A DNA stretch of 64,000 nucleotides from positions 1 to 64,000 of the forward strand of contig JAJYKL010000006.1 in assembly GCA_021788625.1 (NCBI GenBank), in the 5' to 3' direction. Below the pieces are notes generated by a model. It did no database searches and was not told the DNA's origin. It saw nothing but the letters and a program-made list of their open reading frames with translations. A program made the position numbers and the translations under genes. This document shows, piece after piece, positions 8,294 through 15,430 of this stretch (position 1 is the stretch's first letter; each line of letters starts with the position of its first letter). Source of the DNA: Chloroflexota bacterium (GTDB lineage: Bacteria; Chloroflexota; Anaerolineae; J036; Brachytrichaceae).

Positions 8294-9859
8294 ATGCCTG
8301 CACAAATTGAAAAATGGGACACTTTCGAACTGGCCTTGCGGGGTCCGGACTCGGGCAACCCCTTTCTGGAGGTTACGCTCGAAGCCGAATTCACCCATGG
8401 CACGCACCGCGTGCGGGGGCATGGCTTTTATGATGGCGATGGAATTTATAAAGTGCGGCTGATGCCCGACCAGGAAGGAGAGTGGGAGTTCGTCACGCGC
8501 AGTAACACCCCCGCGCTGGATGGACAACGCGGCACGCTGATGTGTACCGCGACATCCGCCATGAACCATGGCCCGGTGCGTGTGGCCGATACGATCCATT
8601 TTGCCTATGCGGATGGCACCCCCTATTCACCAGTCGGCACCACCTGCTATGTCTGGAATCTCCAGGGCGATGAATTGGAAGCGCAAACGTTAATGACCCT
8701 GAGCCAGGCACCGTTCAACAAGCTGCGCATGTGCGTTTTTCCCAAACGGTATACGTTTAACAACAACGAACCACCCCTGTACCCATTCCCCGGCCAGGTA
8801 ACCGGTACGTGGAGTTGGGCGCAGCGGAACACCTACCGCACCCACGAACCGCCTGACTTTTGGGACTTCACTCATTTCAACCCACCCTATTTCCGCCATC
8901 TGGAACAACGCATTCTCGACCTGCGTGCGTGGGGGATCGAGGCAGACCTGATTCTTTTTCATCCCTATGATTTTGGCGCGTGGGGCTTTGATCGCATGCC
9001 CGCGGAGGTGAATGACCGTTATCTGCGTTACGTTGTAGCGCGGCTTTCAGCCTATCGCAACCTGTGGTGGTCCTTTGCCAACGAATATGACCTGATGCGC
9101 GACCGAACGATGGCCGATTGGGATCACTATTTCCAACTGGTGCAGGAGCTCGACCCCTATCAGCACCTGCGCTCCATCCACAACTGCCACGAGTTTTACG
9201 ATCACGGCAAGTCCTGGGTAACGCACTGTAGTGTGCAGAGCCATGCGCTGGCCACCGTACCTGCCTGGATCAAAAAGTACGGCAAGCCGGTGGTCGTGGA
9301 CGAATGTGGCTACGAGGGCGACATTTTCATGGCCTGGGGTGACCTTTCGGCGGAGGAGCTGGTACTGCGCTTTTGGCTCGGATTCACCAGTGGTGGCTAT
9401 GTGGGACATGGTGAGACGTATATGAACGACCTGGATCAGCTATGGTGGTCCAAAGGCGGCCGGCTCACCGGCCAGAGTGTGGCGCGCATCGCTTTCCTGC
9501 GACAAGTCATGGAACACGCCCCTGCTTTGACGCCGATTGTGAGAAACGATTCCTCCGCTGCCGCGGCTTCGTCCGCAGGCACACCCCACGAGCCAGGCGA
9601 AGAGATCCGCATCATCTCCGAAGGGTCCTGGAACGCAGAGGCCGCCGGGTTCCATAGCCAGGACTACTACCTCCTCTATTTCGGCATGCACCAACCCCGC
9701 TGGCGTAACCTCAATTTGCCAGCAGGCAGCTACAGAGTCGACGTCATTGACACGTGGAACATGACCCTGGAGACGGCAACAGCCCATGCCACGGGGAGGA
9801 TGCGCGTGGAGTTGCCAGGCAGGAAGTACATGGCCGTCCGTATTCAAAAAAACCAATGA
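8294..9859 (+). CDS. Glycoside hydrolase with DUF5060 and DUF4038 (apiosidase-like) domains
   Basis: About 521 residues. Residues 1-85 resemble the DUF5060 beta domain. The following TIM-barrel-like region starts with 'DGTPYSPVGTTCYVWNL', typical of DUF4038, the fold of GH140 apiosidases. 'SFANEYDLM' and 'VVVDECGYEGD' hold the likely acid/base and nucleophile carboxylates. The C-terminus ('GMHQPRWRNLNLPAGSYRV') fits the DUF5605-like beta domain. The ATG at 8294 is chosen because AAGGAGAT lies 9 bp upstream, inside the longer track ORF. There is no signal peptide, so it should act in the cytoplasm on imported oligosaccharide. It is divergent from the isomerase/kinase/transketolase operon and may release the sugar they use. 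Confidence 0.83.
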   Translation: MPAQIEKWDTFELALRGPDSGNPFLEVTLEAEFTHGTHRVRGHGFYDGDGIYKVRLMPDQEGEWEFVTRSNTPALDGQRGTLMCTATSAMNHGPVRVADTIHFAYADGTPYSPVGTTCYVWNLQGDELEAQTLMTLSQAPFNKLRMCVFPKRYTFNNNEPPLYPFPGQVTGTWSWAQRNTYRTHEPPDFWDFTHFNPPYFRHLEQRILDLRAWGIEADLILFHPYDFGAWGFDRMPAEVNDRYLRYVVARLSAYRNLWWSFANEYDLMRDRTMADWDHYFQLVQELDPYQHLRSIHNCHEFYDHGKSWVTHCSVQSHALATVPAWIKKYGKPVVVDECGYEGDIFMAWGDLSAEELVLRFWLGFTSGGYVGHGETYMNDLDQLWWSKGGRLTGQSVARIAFLRQVMEHAPALTPIVRNDSSAAAASSAGTPHEPGEEIRIISEGSWNAEAAGFHSQDYYLLYFGMHQPRWRNLNLPAGSYRVDVIDTWNMTLETATAHATGRMRVELPGRKYMAVRIQKNQ

Positions 9860-9877
9860 GCCGCAGCGTACTCGTCA

Positions 9878-10050
9878 TCCGGCAATACGGCGCTGTTTGG
9901 TGATGACGGGCAGGGTTGTGCGATCATGGCCTTCCGCAGGGTGTTGGACGTGGACCCATTCGCTCTCAGCGCGGCGTTGACCATCGGTCTCATCGTCTCC
10001 AGCATGGCGAGCACGAACGGGCCACTAACGCACTCTGGTCGGCGGGACAT
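9878..10050 (+). pseudogene. Decayed fragment of the TPR gene at 1615-2220
   Basis: This stretch aligns with bases from about 1955 to 2130 of the TPR gene. 'GATGACGGGCAG' matches 'GATGACGAGCAG', and the codons for VDPFA.SAA..IGLI are preserved while the reading frame is not. It has no start and is cut off at both ends. Similarity fades after about 10000. It looks like a relic of a duplicated segment stranded between the glycosidase and the acetyltransferase. Confidence 0.6.
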
Positions 10051-10051
10051 T

Positions 10052-10558
10052 TCAGCAGCCAGGCGGGGCTGCAAAGTCCGACGATAATGCCCCGACAAAG
10101 GACTGGTGCGCAGCCAGGTCGCGGTATTGGCGCAGACGGTAGGAGGCGATGCGGAAACCCAGCACCTCCCAGAAGGCGAGCGCCTCGGGCGTGTCACGGC
10201 GCACGCTCAGGTCAATCTGGATTATCTCCAGCGCATCGAGCTGGGTGTAGAGCGTCTGCACGGCCGCCCTGCCGTAACCCCTGCGGCGCACAGTGGGAAG
10301 GATATAAAAGTCTTCGATGAACGCCGTTTGAGCAGCGTGGTCAATGGATATCGAGACAAAGCCAACACGCTCCTGATTTTCGACCACCCACTGCGGGCGC
10401 CGGGAGTCACCCTCAAACGCGAACTGTGACGCGAAGTAGGCATCACGCCGAATCACGTCCGCTACGACGTCCGCACGCGGCATGAGCTCCTGCCAATAGG
10501 TTTCGACAACGGCACGGAATGCGTCCTTCTCCATGACCTGCACTGGATGTAGCTCCAT
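10052..10558 (-). CDS. GNAT-family N-acetyltransferase
   Basis: A single GNAT domain of 168 residues. 'FYILPTVRRRGYGRAAVQTL' is beta4 plus the acetyl-CoA pyrophosphate loop (R-R-x-G-x-G/A), and 'ALAFWEVLGFR' is the usual C-terminal motif. It transfers an acetyl group from acetyl-CoA to an unknown amine. It stands alone: the region after its stop is the TPR-gene relic, and the gene upstream (DUF6391-like) is over 100 bp away. The last 15 or so residues read into the relic and may not belong to the ancestral protein. Confidence 0.85.
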   Translation of the reverse strand: MELHPVQVMEKDAFRAVVETYWQELMPRADVVADVIRRDAYFASQFAFEGDSRRPQWVVENQERVGFVSISIDHAAQTAFIEDFYILPTVRRRGYGRAAVQTLYTQLDALEIIQIDLSVRRDTPEALAFWEVLGFRIASYRLRQYRDLAAHQSFVGALSSDFAAPPGC

Positions 10559-10661
10559 TGGTTGGCTCGTGAACGCTGGCCTGCAGCCAGCGCTTCTCGC
10601 AGCACTGCTCCCAACCAGAACAGCAATCCCTATCTGAAATCGGATGGCTGGAGTTGGACAC

Positions 10662-11165
10662 TCATTGTGCTGTCTCGATAAAATGCGCCGGCAGTAGACC
10701 AGCCGGCTTACGCGTAATGCGCCGCACGCTCAGGTGGCCCATTTCGGCCGAGGTGGTGACCCTGGCTTGCAGCCAGGGGCCAACGGGTTTGGAAATCACC
10801 ATGCCCGCCATCCCGCCCATCACGGCGGAAGGCAGGCGCTCGTACCAACGCGCGCGTCGCCCGGAGGCGAGCGTCATCAAGAAAGCCAGCCCACCGGAGA
10901 GCAGCCCCGACGCGACCAGATTCGTGCCGCAACCTGGGTGCACCGCCAGCCGGCTCTCGCCAGCCTTCAGGCGCCGCAGCGCCTCGTCCACCGCCTGCTC
11001 AATATCCTCGGTCTGCAGATCGCCATAGAGGTAAAAACCATTCGGCTGCGAGCGTCCAGCCACACGCAAGGTCGGGAGGTGCTCGCTGAGAACGTGTATG
11101 GTGGCATGCTCCAGGCCGTGGTTGCGGCGTGTTTGTGAAATGAAAGGAAGCTCCAGCAAGCTCAT
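10662..11165 (-). CDS. DUF6391-like membrane-associated protein
   Basis: About 167 residues. It begins with 'RRNHGLEHATIHVL', a motif I associate with DUF6391 proteins of Chloroflexota and cyanobacteria, and has 'AVHPGCGTNLVASG' in the middle. Two hydrophobic stretches (about residues 95-115 and 125-145) suggest two membrane segments. The ATG at 11165 has AAGGA just upstream and removes the 9 extra residues of the track ORF. The conserved His, Glu and Cys residues could bind metal, but no function is known. The family assignment is from memory of the motif. Confidence 0.65.
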   Translation of the reverse strand: MSLLELPFISQTRRNHGLEHATIHVLSEHLPTLRVAGRSQPNGFYLYGDLQTEDIEQAVDEALRRLKAGESRLAVHPGCGTNLVASGLLSGGLAFLMTLASGRRARWYERLPSAVMGGMAGMVISKPVGPWLQARVTTSAEMGHLSVRRITRKPAGLLPAHFIETAQ

Positions 11166-11278
11166 TATCCTTACTCCAGTTCGTGTCCACACCGTTCACG
11201 CCGGCAAGGCTCACATATTCCTCGAGACCCGGCTGAGTATACTTCACGCGACACTCATGGTGGTCTTGGATTATCAAT

Positions 11279-12022
11279 ATGAAACTAAGCAACCGCGTGG
11301 CATTAGTAACGGGTTCATCCAACCGGGTGGGCAAAGTGATTGCTTTGGCACTCGCACGCGAGGGCGCCGACGTGGTGGTGCATTATGGCGGGAGCGCTTT
11401 GGCAGCTCAACAGACAGCCAGCGAGATCGAGGCACTGGGCGTGCGAGTGGCCGTGGAACAGGCCGATCTGGGTCGCTGGGACGAGGCTGTGCACCTGGGT
11501 GAACGGGCGCTGGGTCACTTCGGTCACGTGGACATCCTGGTGAATAGCGCCTCCAGCTTTGTGCATGCCGATTACCTTCACACCACCGAAGCGCAGTTCG
11601 ACGAGGCCATGGACGTGAACGTGAAGGGCCCCTACGCGCTGAGCCAGGTGATCGGCCGGGCGATGGTGGACGGCGCGGGCGGCCACATCATCAACATCGT
11701 GGACGAGGGGGCGTTCTACCCCAGCACGCGCGCCACGGCGCACGGCGTGTCCAAGGCCGCGCTGCTGGCCCTGACGCACTCGCAGGTTGTTGCGCTGGGG
11801 CCCAAGGTACGCGTGAACGCCATCTGTCCCGGGCCCATCCTGAAGCCGCCGTCCTACAGCGACGAGCGCTGGGAAAGTCTGCGTGAGCGGAGCCCGTTGA
11901 ATGAGATCGGAACAGCCGAACAGCTGGCCGAGGTCGTGCTCTTTCTCCTCACCGGCCCCTCGTTCATCGACGGCGACTGCATCATGCTCGAAGGCGGCCA
12001 TAAGTGGCAGCGCGAGTTCTGA
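11279..12022 (+). CDS. Short-chain dehydrogenase/reductase, pteridine-reductase-like, catalytic Tyr replaced
   Basis: A Rossmann-fold SDR of 247 residues. 'VALVTGSSNRVGKVIA' is the nucleotide site, and 'VVHYGGSA' with Arg/Ser-type residues suggests NADP. The layout resembles pteridine reductase/FolM, in which an Asp replaces the usual catalytic Ser. Asp142 sits at that place and Lys159 is present, but the position of the catalytic Tyr is His155 (codon CAC, in 'TAHGVSKAAL'). The protein may be inactive as a reductase, use His, or serve another role. The open frame is intact and the C-terminal 'DGDCIMLEGGHKW' block is normal. It stands alone on its strand. Confidence 0.85.
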   Translation: MKLSNRVALVTGSSNRVGKVIALALAREGADVVVHYGGSALAAQQTASEIEALGVRVAVEQADLGRWDEAVHLGERALGHFGHVDILVNSASSFVHADYLHTTEAQFDEAMDVNVKGPYALSQVIGRAMVDGAGGHIINIVDEGAFYPSTRATAHGVSKAALLALTHSQVVALGPKVRVNAICPGPILKPPSYSDERWESLRERSPLNEIGTAEQLAEVVLFLLTGPSFIDGDCIMLEGGHKWQREF

Positions 12023-12027
12023 CCTGT

Positions 12028-12060
12028 CATCCACGAATCTTCACGAATGCACACGAATGA
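12028..12060 (+). repeat. CACGAAT-type repeat, left copy flanking the GxxExxY gene
   Basis: The motif ATCCACGAATCTTCACGAAT is followed by a third CACGAAT. It begins 5 bp after the SDR stop codon. An inverted copy lies on the other side of the GxxExxY gene at 12599-12629, and direct copies occur at 37046 and, more diverged, near 55454 and 57892. Confidence 0.75.
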
Positions 12061-12109
12061 AGGGAAAGATACCTCTATCCAATCCTTCGAATACGTCCAT
12101 AATGAGCAC

Positions 12110-12532
12110 ATGGCAGACCTCATCTACAAGGACGAAGTCTTCAAGATCGTCGGCACAGCAATGGCGGTCTATAACGAGCTTGGGCCCGGTTTCCTGGAAG
12201 CCGTATACCAGGAGGCGCTAGAGATCGAACTGACCACCAGGGGCATTCCCTTCCAACCCCAGCAGGAGCTGCATATTACGTACCGCGACTAACCGTTGCG
12301 TAAATACTACGTGGCTGACATCATCGCTCACGGCGTTGTCGTCGTGGAACTCAAGGCGCTCCCACAGCTCACGACCAATGAGCAGGCGCAACTCATCCAC
12401 TACCTGAAAGCAAGCGGCTTTACCGTGGGGCTTTTATTGAACTTCGGTGCAGCGGACAAGCTCGAGTACAAGCGCATGATCCTCACGCCGGATCGACAAC
12501 CGCATTCGGAGCGGCAGCCACGTCAGGCGTAA
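12110..12532 (+). pseudogene. GxxExxY-family protein, interrupted by an in-frame stop
   Basis: The GxxExxY signature is intact as 'GPGFLEAVYQEAL'. The later block 'KYYVADIIAHGVVVVELKAL' carries the conserved D and E-x-K residues of this PD-(D/E)XK nuclease-like family. A TAA at 12290-12292 splits the gene after '...ITYRD', and the downstream half continues in the same frame with no shift. Normal family members read straight through here. The start at 12110 (MADLIYKDE) fits the family better than the track start inside the repeat. It is a nonsense-mutated copy or two expressed halves, and the first is more likely. The biological role of the family is poorly known. Confidence 0.75.
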
Positions 12533-12565
12533 CCCTACTCTTTACCGTCTGTGCCGCACTAGAAA

Positions 12566-12601
12566 CTCCGCACCCTTCCCCAGCCCGTGCGGAGCTTTAT
12601 T
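12566..12601 (+). terminator. Intrinsic terminator after the GxxExxY gene
   Basis: A perfect 8-bp stem, CTCCGCAC/GTGCGGAG, with a C-rich 13-nt loop is followed by CTTTATT. It sits 34 bp after the gene's end and just before the right inverted repeat, so the element appears to carry its own terminator. Confidence 0.55.
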
Positions 12602-12629
12602 CGTGTTATTCGTGAAGATTCGTGGATTA
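12599..12629 (-). repeat. CACGAAT-type repeat, right (inverted) copy
   Basis: This is the reverse complement of the 12028-12060 repeat (ATTCGTGAAGATTCGTGGAT on the plus strand). The pair brackets the GxxExxY gene and its terminator as about 30-bp imperfect inverted repeats. It abuts the stop of the LeuC-like gene at 12627. Confidence 0.75.
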
Positions 12630-13940
12630 CAGGTCGCGAGGGGATGCAATGGAGCCGGCGACAGCGCTGGCGGCGACGACGGCTGGCGAGGCGAGGTACA
12701 CCTCGGCCTCGCGGGTGCCCATGCGGCCGCGGAAGTTGCGGTTGGCTGTGCTGATGGTTACCTCGTTGATCGCCGGCACGCCCATGTGGTTGCCCATGCA
12801 GGGGCCACAGCCGGGCACGCCAATCATCGCACCAGCGTCCAGCAGAATGCTGATGTAGCCGCACCGTGTGGCCTCCTTGAGCACCTCCGACGAGGCAGGG
12901 ATGACGATAAAACGCGTGCCTCGCGCGACATGCCTGCCCCGCACCACCTCACACGCAGCGGCAATATCTTCCAGACGGCCATTGGTGCAGGTGCCCAGAA
13001 AAGCCTGCTGGATTCGCGTACCCTTCAGGGAGCTCAAAGGCGCAACATTATCGACGCGGTGCGGCCTGGCGATCATCGGCTCCAGCTCGCCAGCGTTATA
13101 GTGCACCTCGGCGCGATAGCTCGCGTCGGAGTCCGGATACAGAGCAAGAGAGTGGAGATTGGAGATGAGAGACTGGCTGGGGTCGGGCAATCTCCAGTCT
13201 CCACTCTCCAATCTCCTAGTCAGGGGTTTACTCAGGAACTCAAATACCTTCTCATCTGGAGGGAGGTAGGCATTCTTTGCGCCAAACTCAGCCATCATGT
13301 TAGGGATCACCATGCGGCTCGCCACACTGAGGGCGCGGATGCCACTGCCATGGAACTCCACCGAAGCGTAAAGCCCTCCATCTGCACCCAGGTCGCCGAT
13401 CAACCGCAGACAGAAGTCTTTACTGGTGACGCCAGCCGGCAGCTCGCCGTCCAGGGTCACTTTAATGCTCTCCGGCACACGCAGCCACAGCTCGCCAGTA
13501 GCCCACAGCGCGGCCACTTCGCTACGGCCGACGCCGGCACCGAAAGCACCCATCCAACCGTAGTGTGTGGTGTGGCTGTCTGCGCCCAGGATGAGCTGCC
13601 CCGGCAGGATCATGGCCTCCTCGCTGAGCACCTGATGACAGATGCCGCGTCCCACGTCGAAGAAGTGACGCACGCCCTGCTGCTCCACGAAAGCGCGTGC
13701 ATCCGCATGGTTCTGCGCGTGCTGGGTGGTGGGCGCGGGCACGGCGTGGTCCAGCGCGATGCACAAGCGATCCGGGTCCTTCACTCGCTCAATGCCCAGT
13801 TGCTTGAACAGACGAAAGATGGCGCCGGTATTGTCGTGGCTGAGGATCGTGTCCGGTCGCGCATCAACGATCTGCCCAGTCGTTACGTTTACCTGACCCG
13901 ATGCGCGAGCCAGCGCCTTCTCAGCAAATGTCTTTCCCAT
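12627..13940 (-). CDS. 3-isopropylmalate dehydratase/homoaconitase-type large subunit (LeuC family)
   Basis: An aconitase-superfamily hydro-lyase that isomerises 2- to 3-hydroxy tricarboxylates in leucine or lysine biosynthesis, or a related diacid. '[10 protein letters not shown]', '[17 protein letters not shown]' and the three [4Fe-4S] cysteines ('[12 protein letters not shown]' and 'GCGPCMG') are present. The ATG at 13940 starts the normal '[10 protein letters not shown]'. The 437 residues exceed the usual 420 or so because an intragenic repeat adds about 25 codons in frame (see 13147-13217). No small subunit (LeuD) lies nearby, so the partner is encoded elsewhere. LeuC versus HacA cannot be separated from sequence alone. 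Confidence 0.86.
   Translation of the reverse strand: MGKTFAEKALARASGQVNVTTGQIVDARPDTILSHDNTGAIFRLFKQLGIERVKDPDRLCIALDHAVPAPTTQHAQNHADARAFVEQQGVRHFFDVGRGICHQVLSEEAMILPGQLILGADSHTTHYGWMGAFGAGVGRSEVAALWATGELWLRVPESIKVTLDGELPAGVTSKDFCLRLIGDLGADGGLYASVEFHGSGIRALSVASRMVIPNMMAEFGAKNAYLPPDEKVFEFLSKPLTRRLESGDWRLPDPSQSLISNLHSLALYPDSDASYRAEVHYNAGELEPMIARPHRVDNVAPLSSLKGTRIQQAFLGTCTNGRLEDIAAACEVVRGRHVARGTRFIVIPASSEVLKEATRCGYISILLDAGAMIGVPGCGPCMGNHMGVPAINEVTISTANRNFRGRMGTREAEVYLASPAVVAASAVAGSIASPRDL
13147..13217. repeat. GGAGATTGGAGA-type palindromic repeat inserted in frame in the LeuC-like gene
   Basis: GAGTGGAGATTGGAGATGAG on one side and the opposed AATCTCCAGTCTCCACTCTC about 28 bp later form imperfect inverted arms rich in (T/C)CTCCA units. 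The segment lies within the reading frame without breaking it and encodes a low-complexity stretch between 'EFLSKPL' and 'LYPDSDASY', where LeuC proteins normally run on directly. It looks like a mobile palindromic repeat tolerated inside a surface loop. Confidence 0.65.
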
Positions 13941-14075
13941 ATTTCCTGATGGACCTCTACACTTCAGTGGGGATATTATCCACACACCTCAGCCATCGCT
14001 GTGGCGGCACCCACCCAACCGGTCGCCAAGCTATGGATGCGGTCACCTCGCATCGCTTCACTGGCCGTGTCGCGG

Positions 14076-15338
14076 TTACTCTTTATAGCCGATCTCCTTC
14101 CATACCTTGCGCGCGTGACGCACGGCTGCGGCGCTGGGCTTGACATCGCCGCGGATGCTGGGGAAGGGCTGGCCTGGCCCGGCATCATCCGGGAAAGGCG
14201 ACCACTGGTCGTTCTCGCAAGCCAGGCGCTGCCGCTCATCGCGCATGTCCGGCACTGCGAAAGGTGCGCCTTCCTGCAGCGCGCTCTTCCAGGCCAGGAT
14301 GCCCACGACAGACATTGCCACACCGCGATACACATCCAGGTACGGCGGCCGGCCTGTGCGGATGGCCTCAGCGAAATAGTGCGTGGTGAAGTAGTCGCCT
14401 CCGCCATGGCCGGCCTGCCTGGCCTCGTGCGCCCAGTCCGGGAAGTCCGGCAGGTAGGTGCGCTCCGCCACCTCACCGGGCTGCAGGTCCCACGGCTCGT
14501 GCACCACGCGCAACTGGCCCGGCCCCCAGTAGCCCGGGCCGCGCGTATGCTCCACCAGCCCGCGCGTGCCATGGATGCGATACCAGATGCTGTGCCCTGG
14601 CACGCCGGTCTGGAACAGCCGGAACACCGCGCCATTGTCCATGCGGCACAGAATGACCGAGCCGAGGTCGCCGCGCCGTGGGCTCAAAGGCCGCAAGCCC
14701 TCCGGCACTGCGATGGACAAGGCATTGACGGAGACAGGTCGCAGGTCGGTGGCCGCCATCAGCGGGGCGAGCGCGTGGGTGCAATAGTAAGTGGACGGCA
14801 GGTTGTTGCGCCAGTGCCGCATGCCTGGCGAGATGCGCAGGGTGTCGTCCAGTGACATCGGGTGGTTGTACTCGCCCTCGGCGTAAAGCGCCTGGCCCAC
14901 TTCGCCAGCCTGAACCAGCCGGCGCATCTCGATGTTGGCCGCGGTGTAGGGGTAGTTCTCGGCGAACATATAGATCAGGCCGCTGCGTTCCACCTCGCGG
15001 CACAGCGCCGCACCTTCTGCCAGTGTTTTACAGGCTGATGTCTCGCTCATCACGTGCTTGCCCGCGCGCAATGCCTTAATCGCGAACGGCGCGTGCTCGT
15101 GAAAGTAGTTGGCCGTCACGACGGCATCCATGTCGTGCGCCAGGAATTTGTCGTAATCTGTATAGGTCGCGACGCTGAGTTCCGCACCAACCTTGCGCAA
15201 ACGCTCCTCCCACGTGTCGCAAATGGCGACCAGTTGCATGCCCACCAGAGGAGCCTGATGCATAAACGTCTGCCCTCGCCCGACGCCGACCACCCCAACG
15301 CGGAGGGGCTTATTGGATCGTGCTCTTTGCTTTGCCAT
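14076..15338 (-). CDS. Gfo/Idh/MocA-family NAD(P)-dependent oxidoreductase
   Basis: About 420 residues. The N-terminal Rossmann domain has 'VGVVGVGRGQTFM', followed by 'AICDTWEERLRKVG', and 'HVMSETSACKTLAEG' at the place of the family's E-K-P motif. The C-terminal alpha/beta domain is the substrate part. Such enzymes oxidise or reduce sugars, inositols and related compounds. The substrate is unknown. The start is taken at the third codon (MAKQRARSN) of the track ORF. It is divergent from the MFS transporter at 15431 across a 21-bp-arm palindrome. The two could form a sugar uptake/oxidation pair, but that is only inference. Confidence 0.87.
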   Translation of the reverse strand: MAKQRARSNKPLRVGVVGVGRGQTFMHQAPLVGMQLVAICDTWEERLRKVGAELSVATYTDYDKFLAHDMDAVVTANYFHEHAPFAIKALRAGKHVMSETSACKTLAEGAALCREVERSGLIYMFAENYPYTAANIEMRRLVQAGEVGQALYAEGEYNHPMSLDDTLRISPGMRHWRNNLPSTYYCTHALAPLMAATDLRPVSVNALSIAVPEGLRPLSPRRGDLGSVILCRMDNGAVFRLFQTGVPGHSIWYRIHGTRGLVEHTRGPGYWGPGQLRVVHEPWDLQPGEVAERTYLPDFPDWAHEARQAGHGGGDYFTTHYFAEAIRTGRPPYLDVYRGVAMSVVGILAWKSALQEGAPFAVPDMRDERQRLACENDQWSPFPDDAGPGQPFPSIRGDVKPSAAAVRHARKVWKEIGYKE

Positions 15339-15361
15339 GAGCACAATGTATCACCGCTCGG

Positions 15362-15404
15362 CGCCAAGATGTCAGACTTCTTAAAGAAGTCTGTCATCTT
15401 GGCG
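15362..15404. repeat. GATGTCAGACTTCTT palindrome, copy 1
   Basis: Two 21-bp arms (CGCCAAGATGTCAGACTTCTT and its complement with one mismatch) are separated by one base. It lies between the divergent oxidoreductase and MFS genes. Shorter members of the same family are at 44738-44766 and 49396-49428, so it is a dispersed REP-like element, not a gene-specific operator. Confidence 0.8.
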
Positions 15405-15430
15405 TCACATCATGTACCATTGCACCCAGC

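Noticed and set aside
12603-13949. 448-codon plus-strand ORF opposite the LeuC-like gene
   Set aside because: Its translation has no motifs, and the minus strand encodes all three Fe-S cysteines of an aconitase-type enzyme, so it is a shadow.
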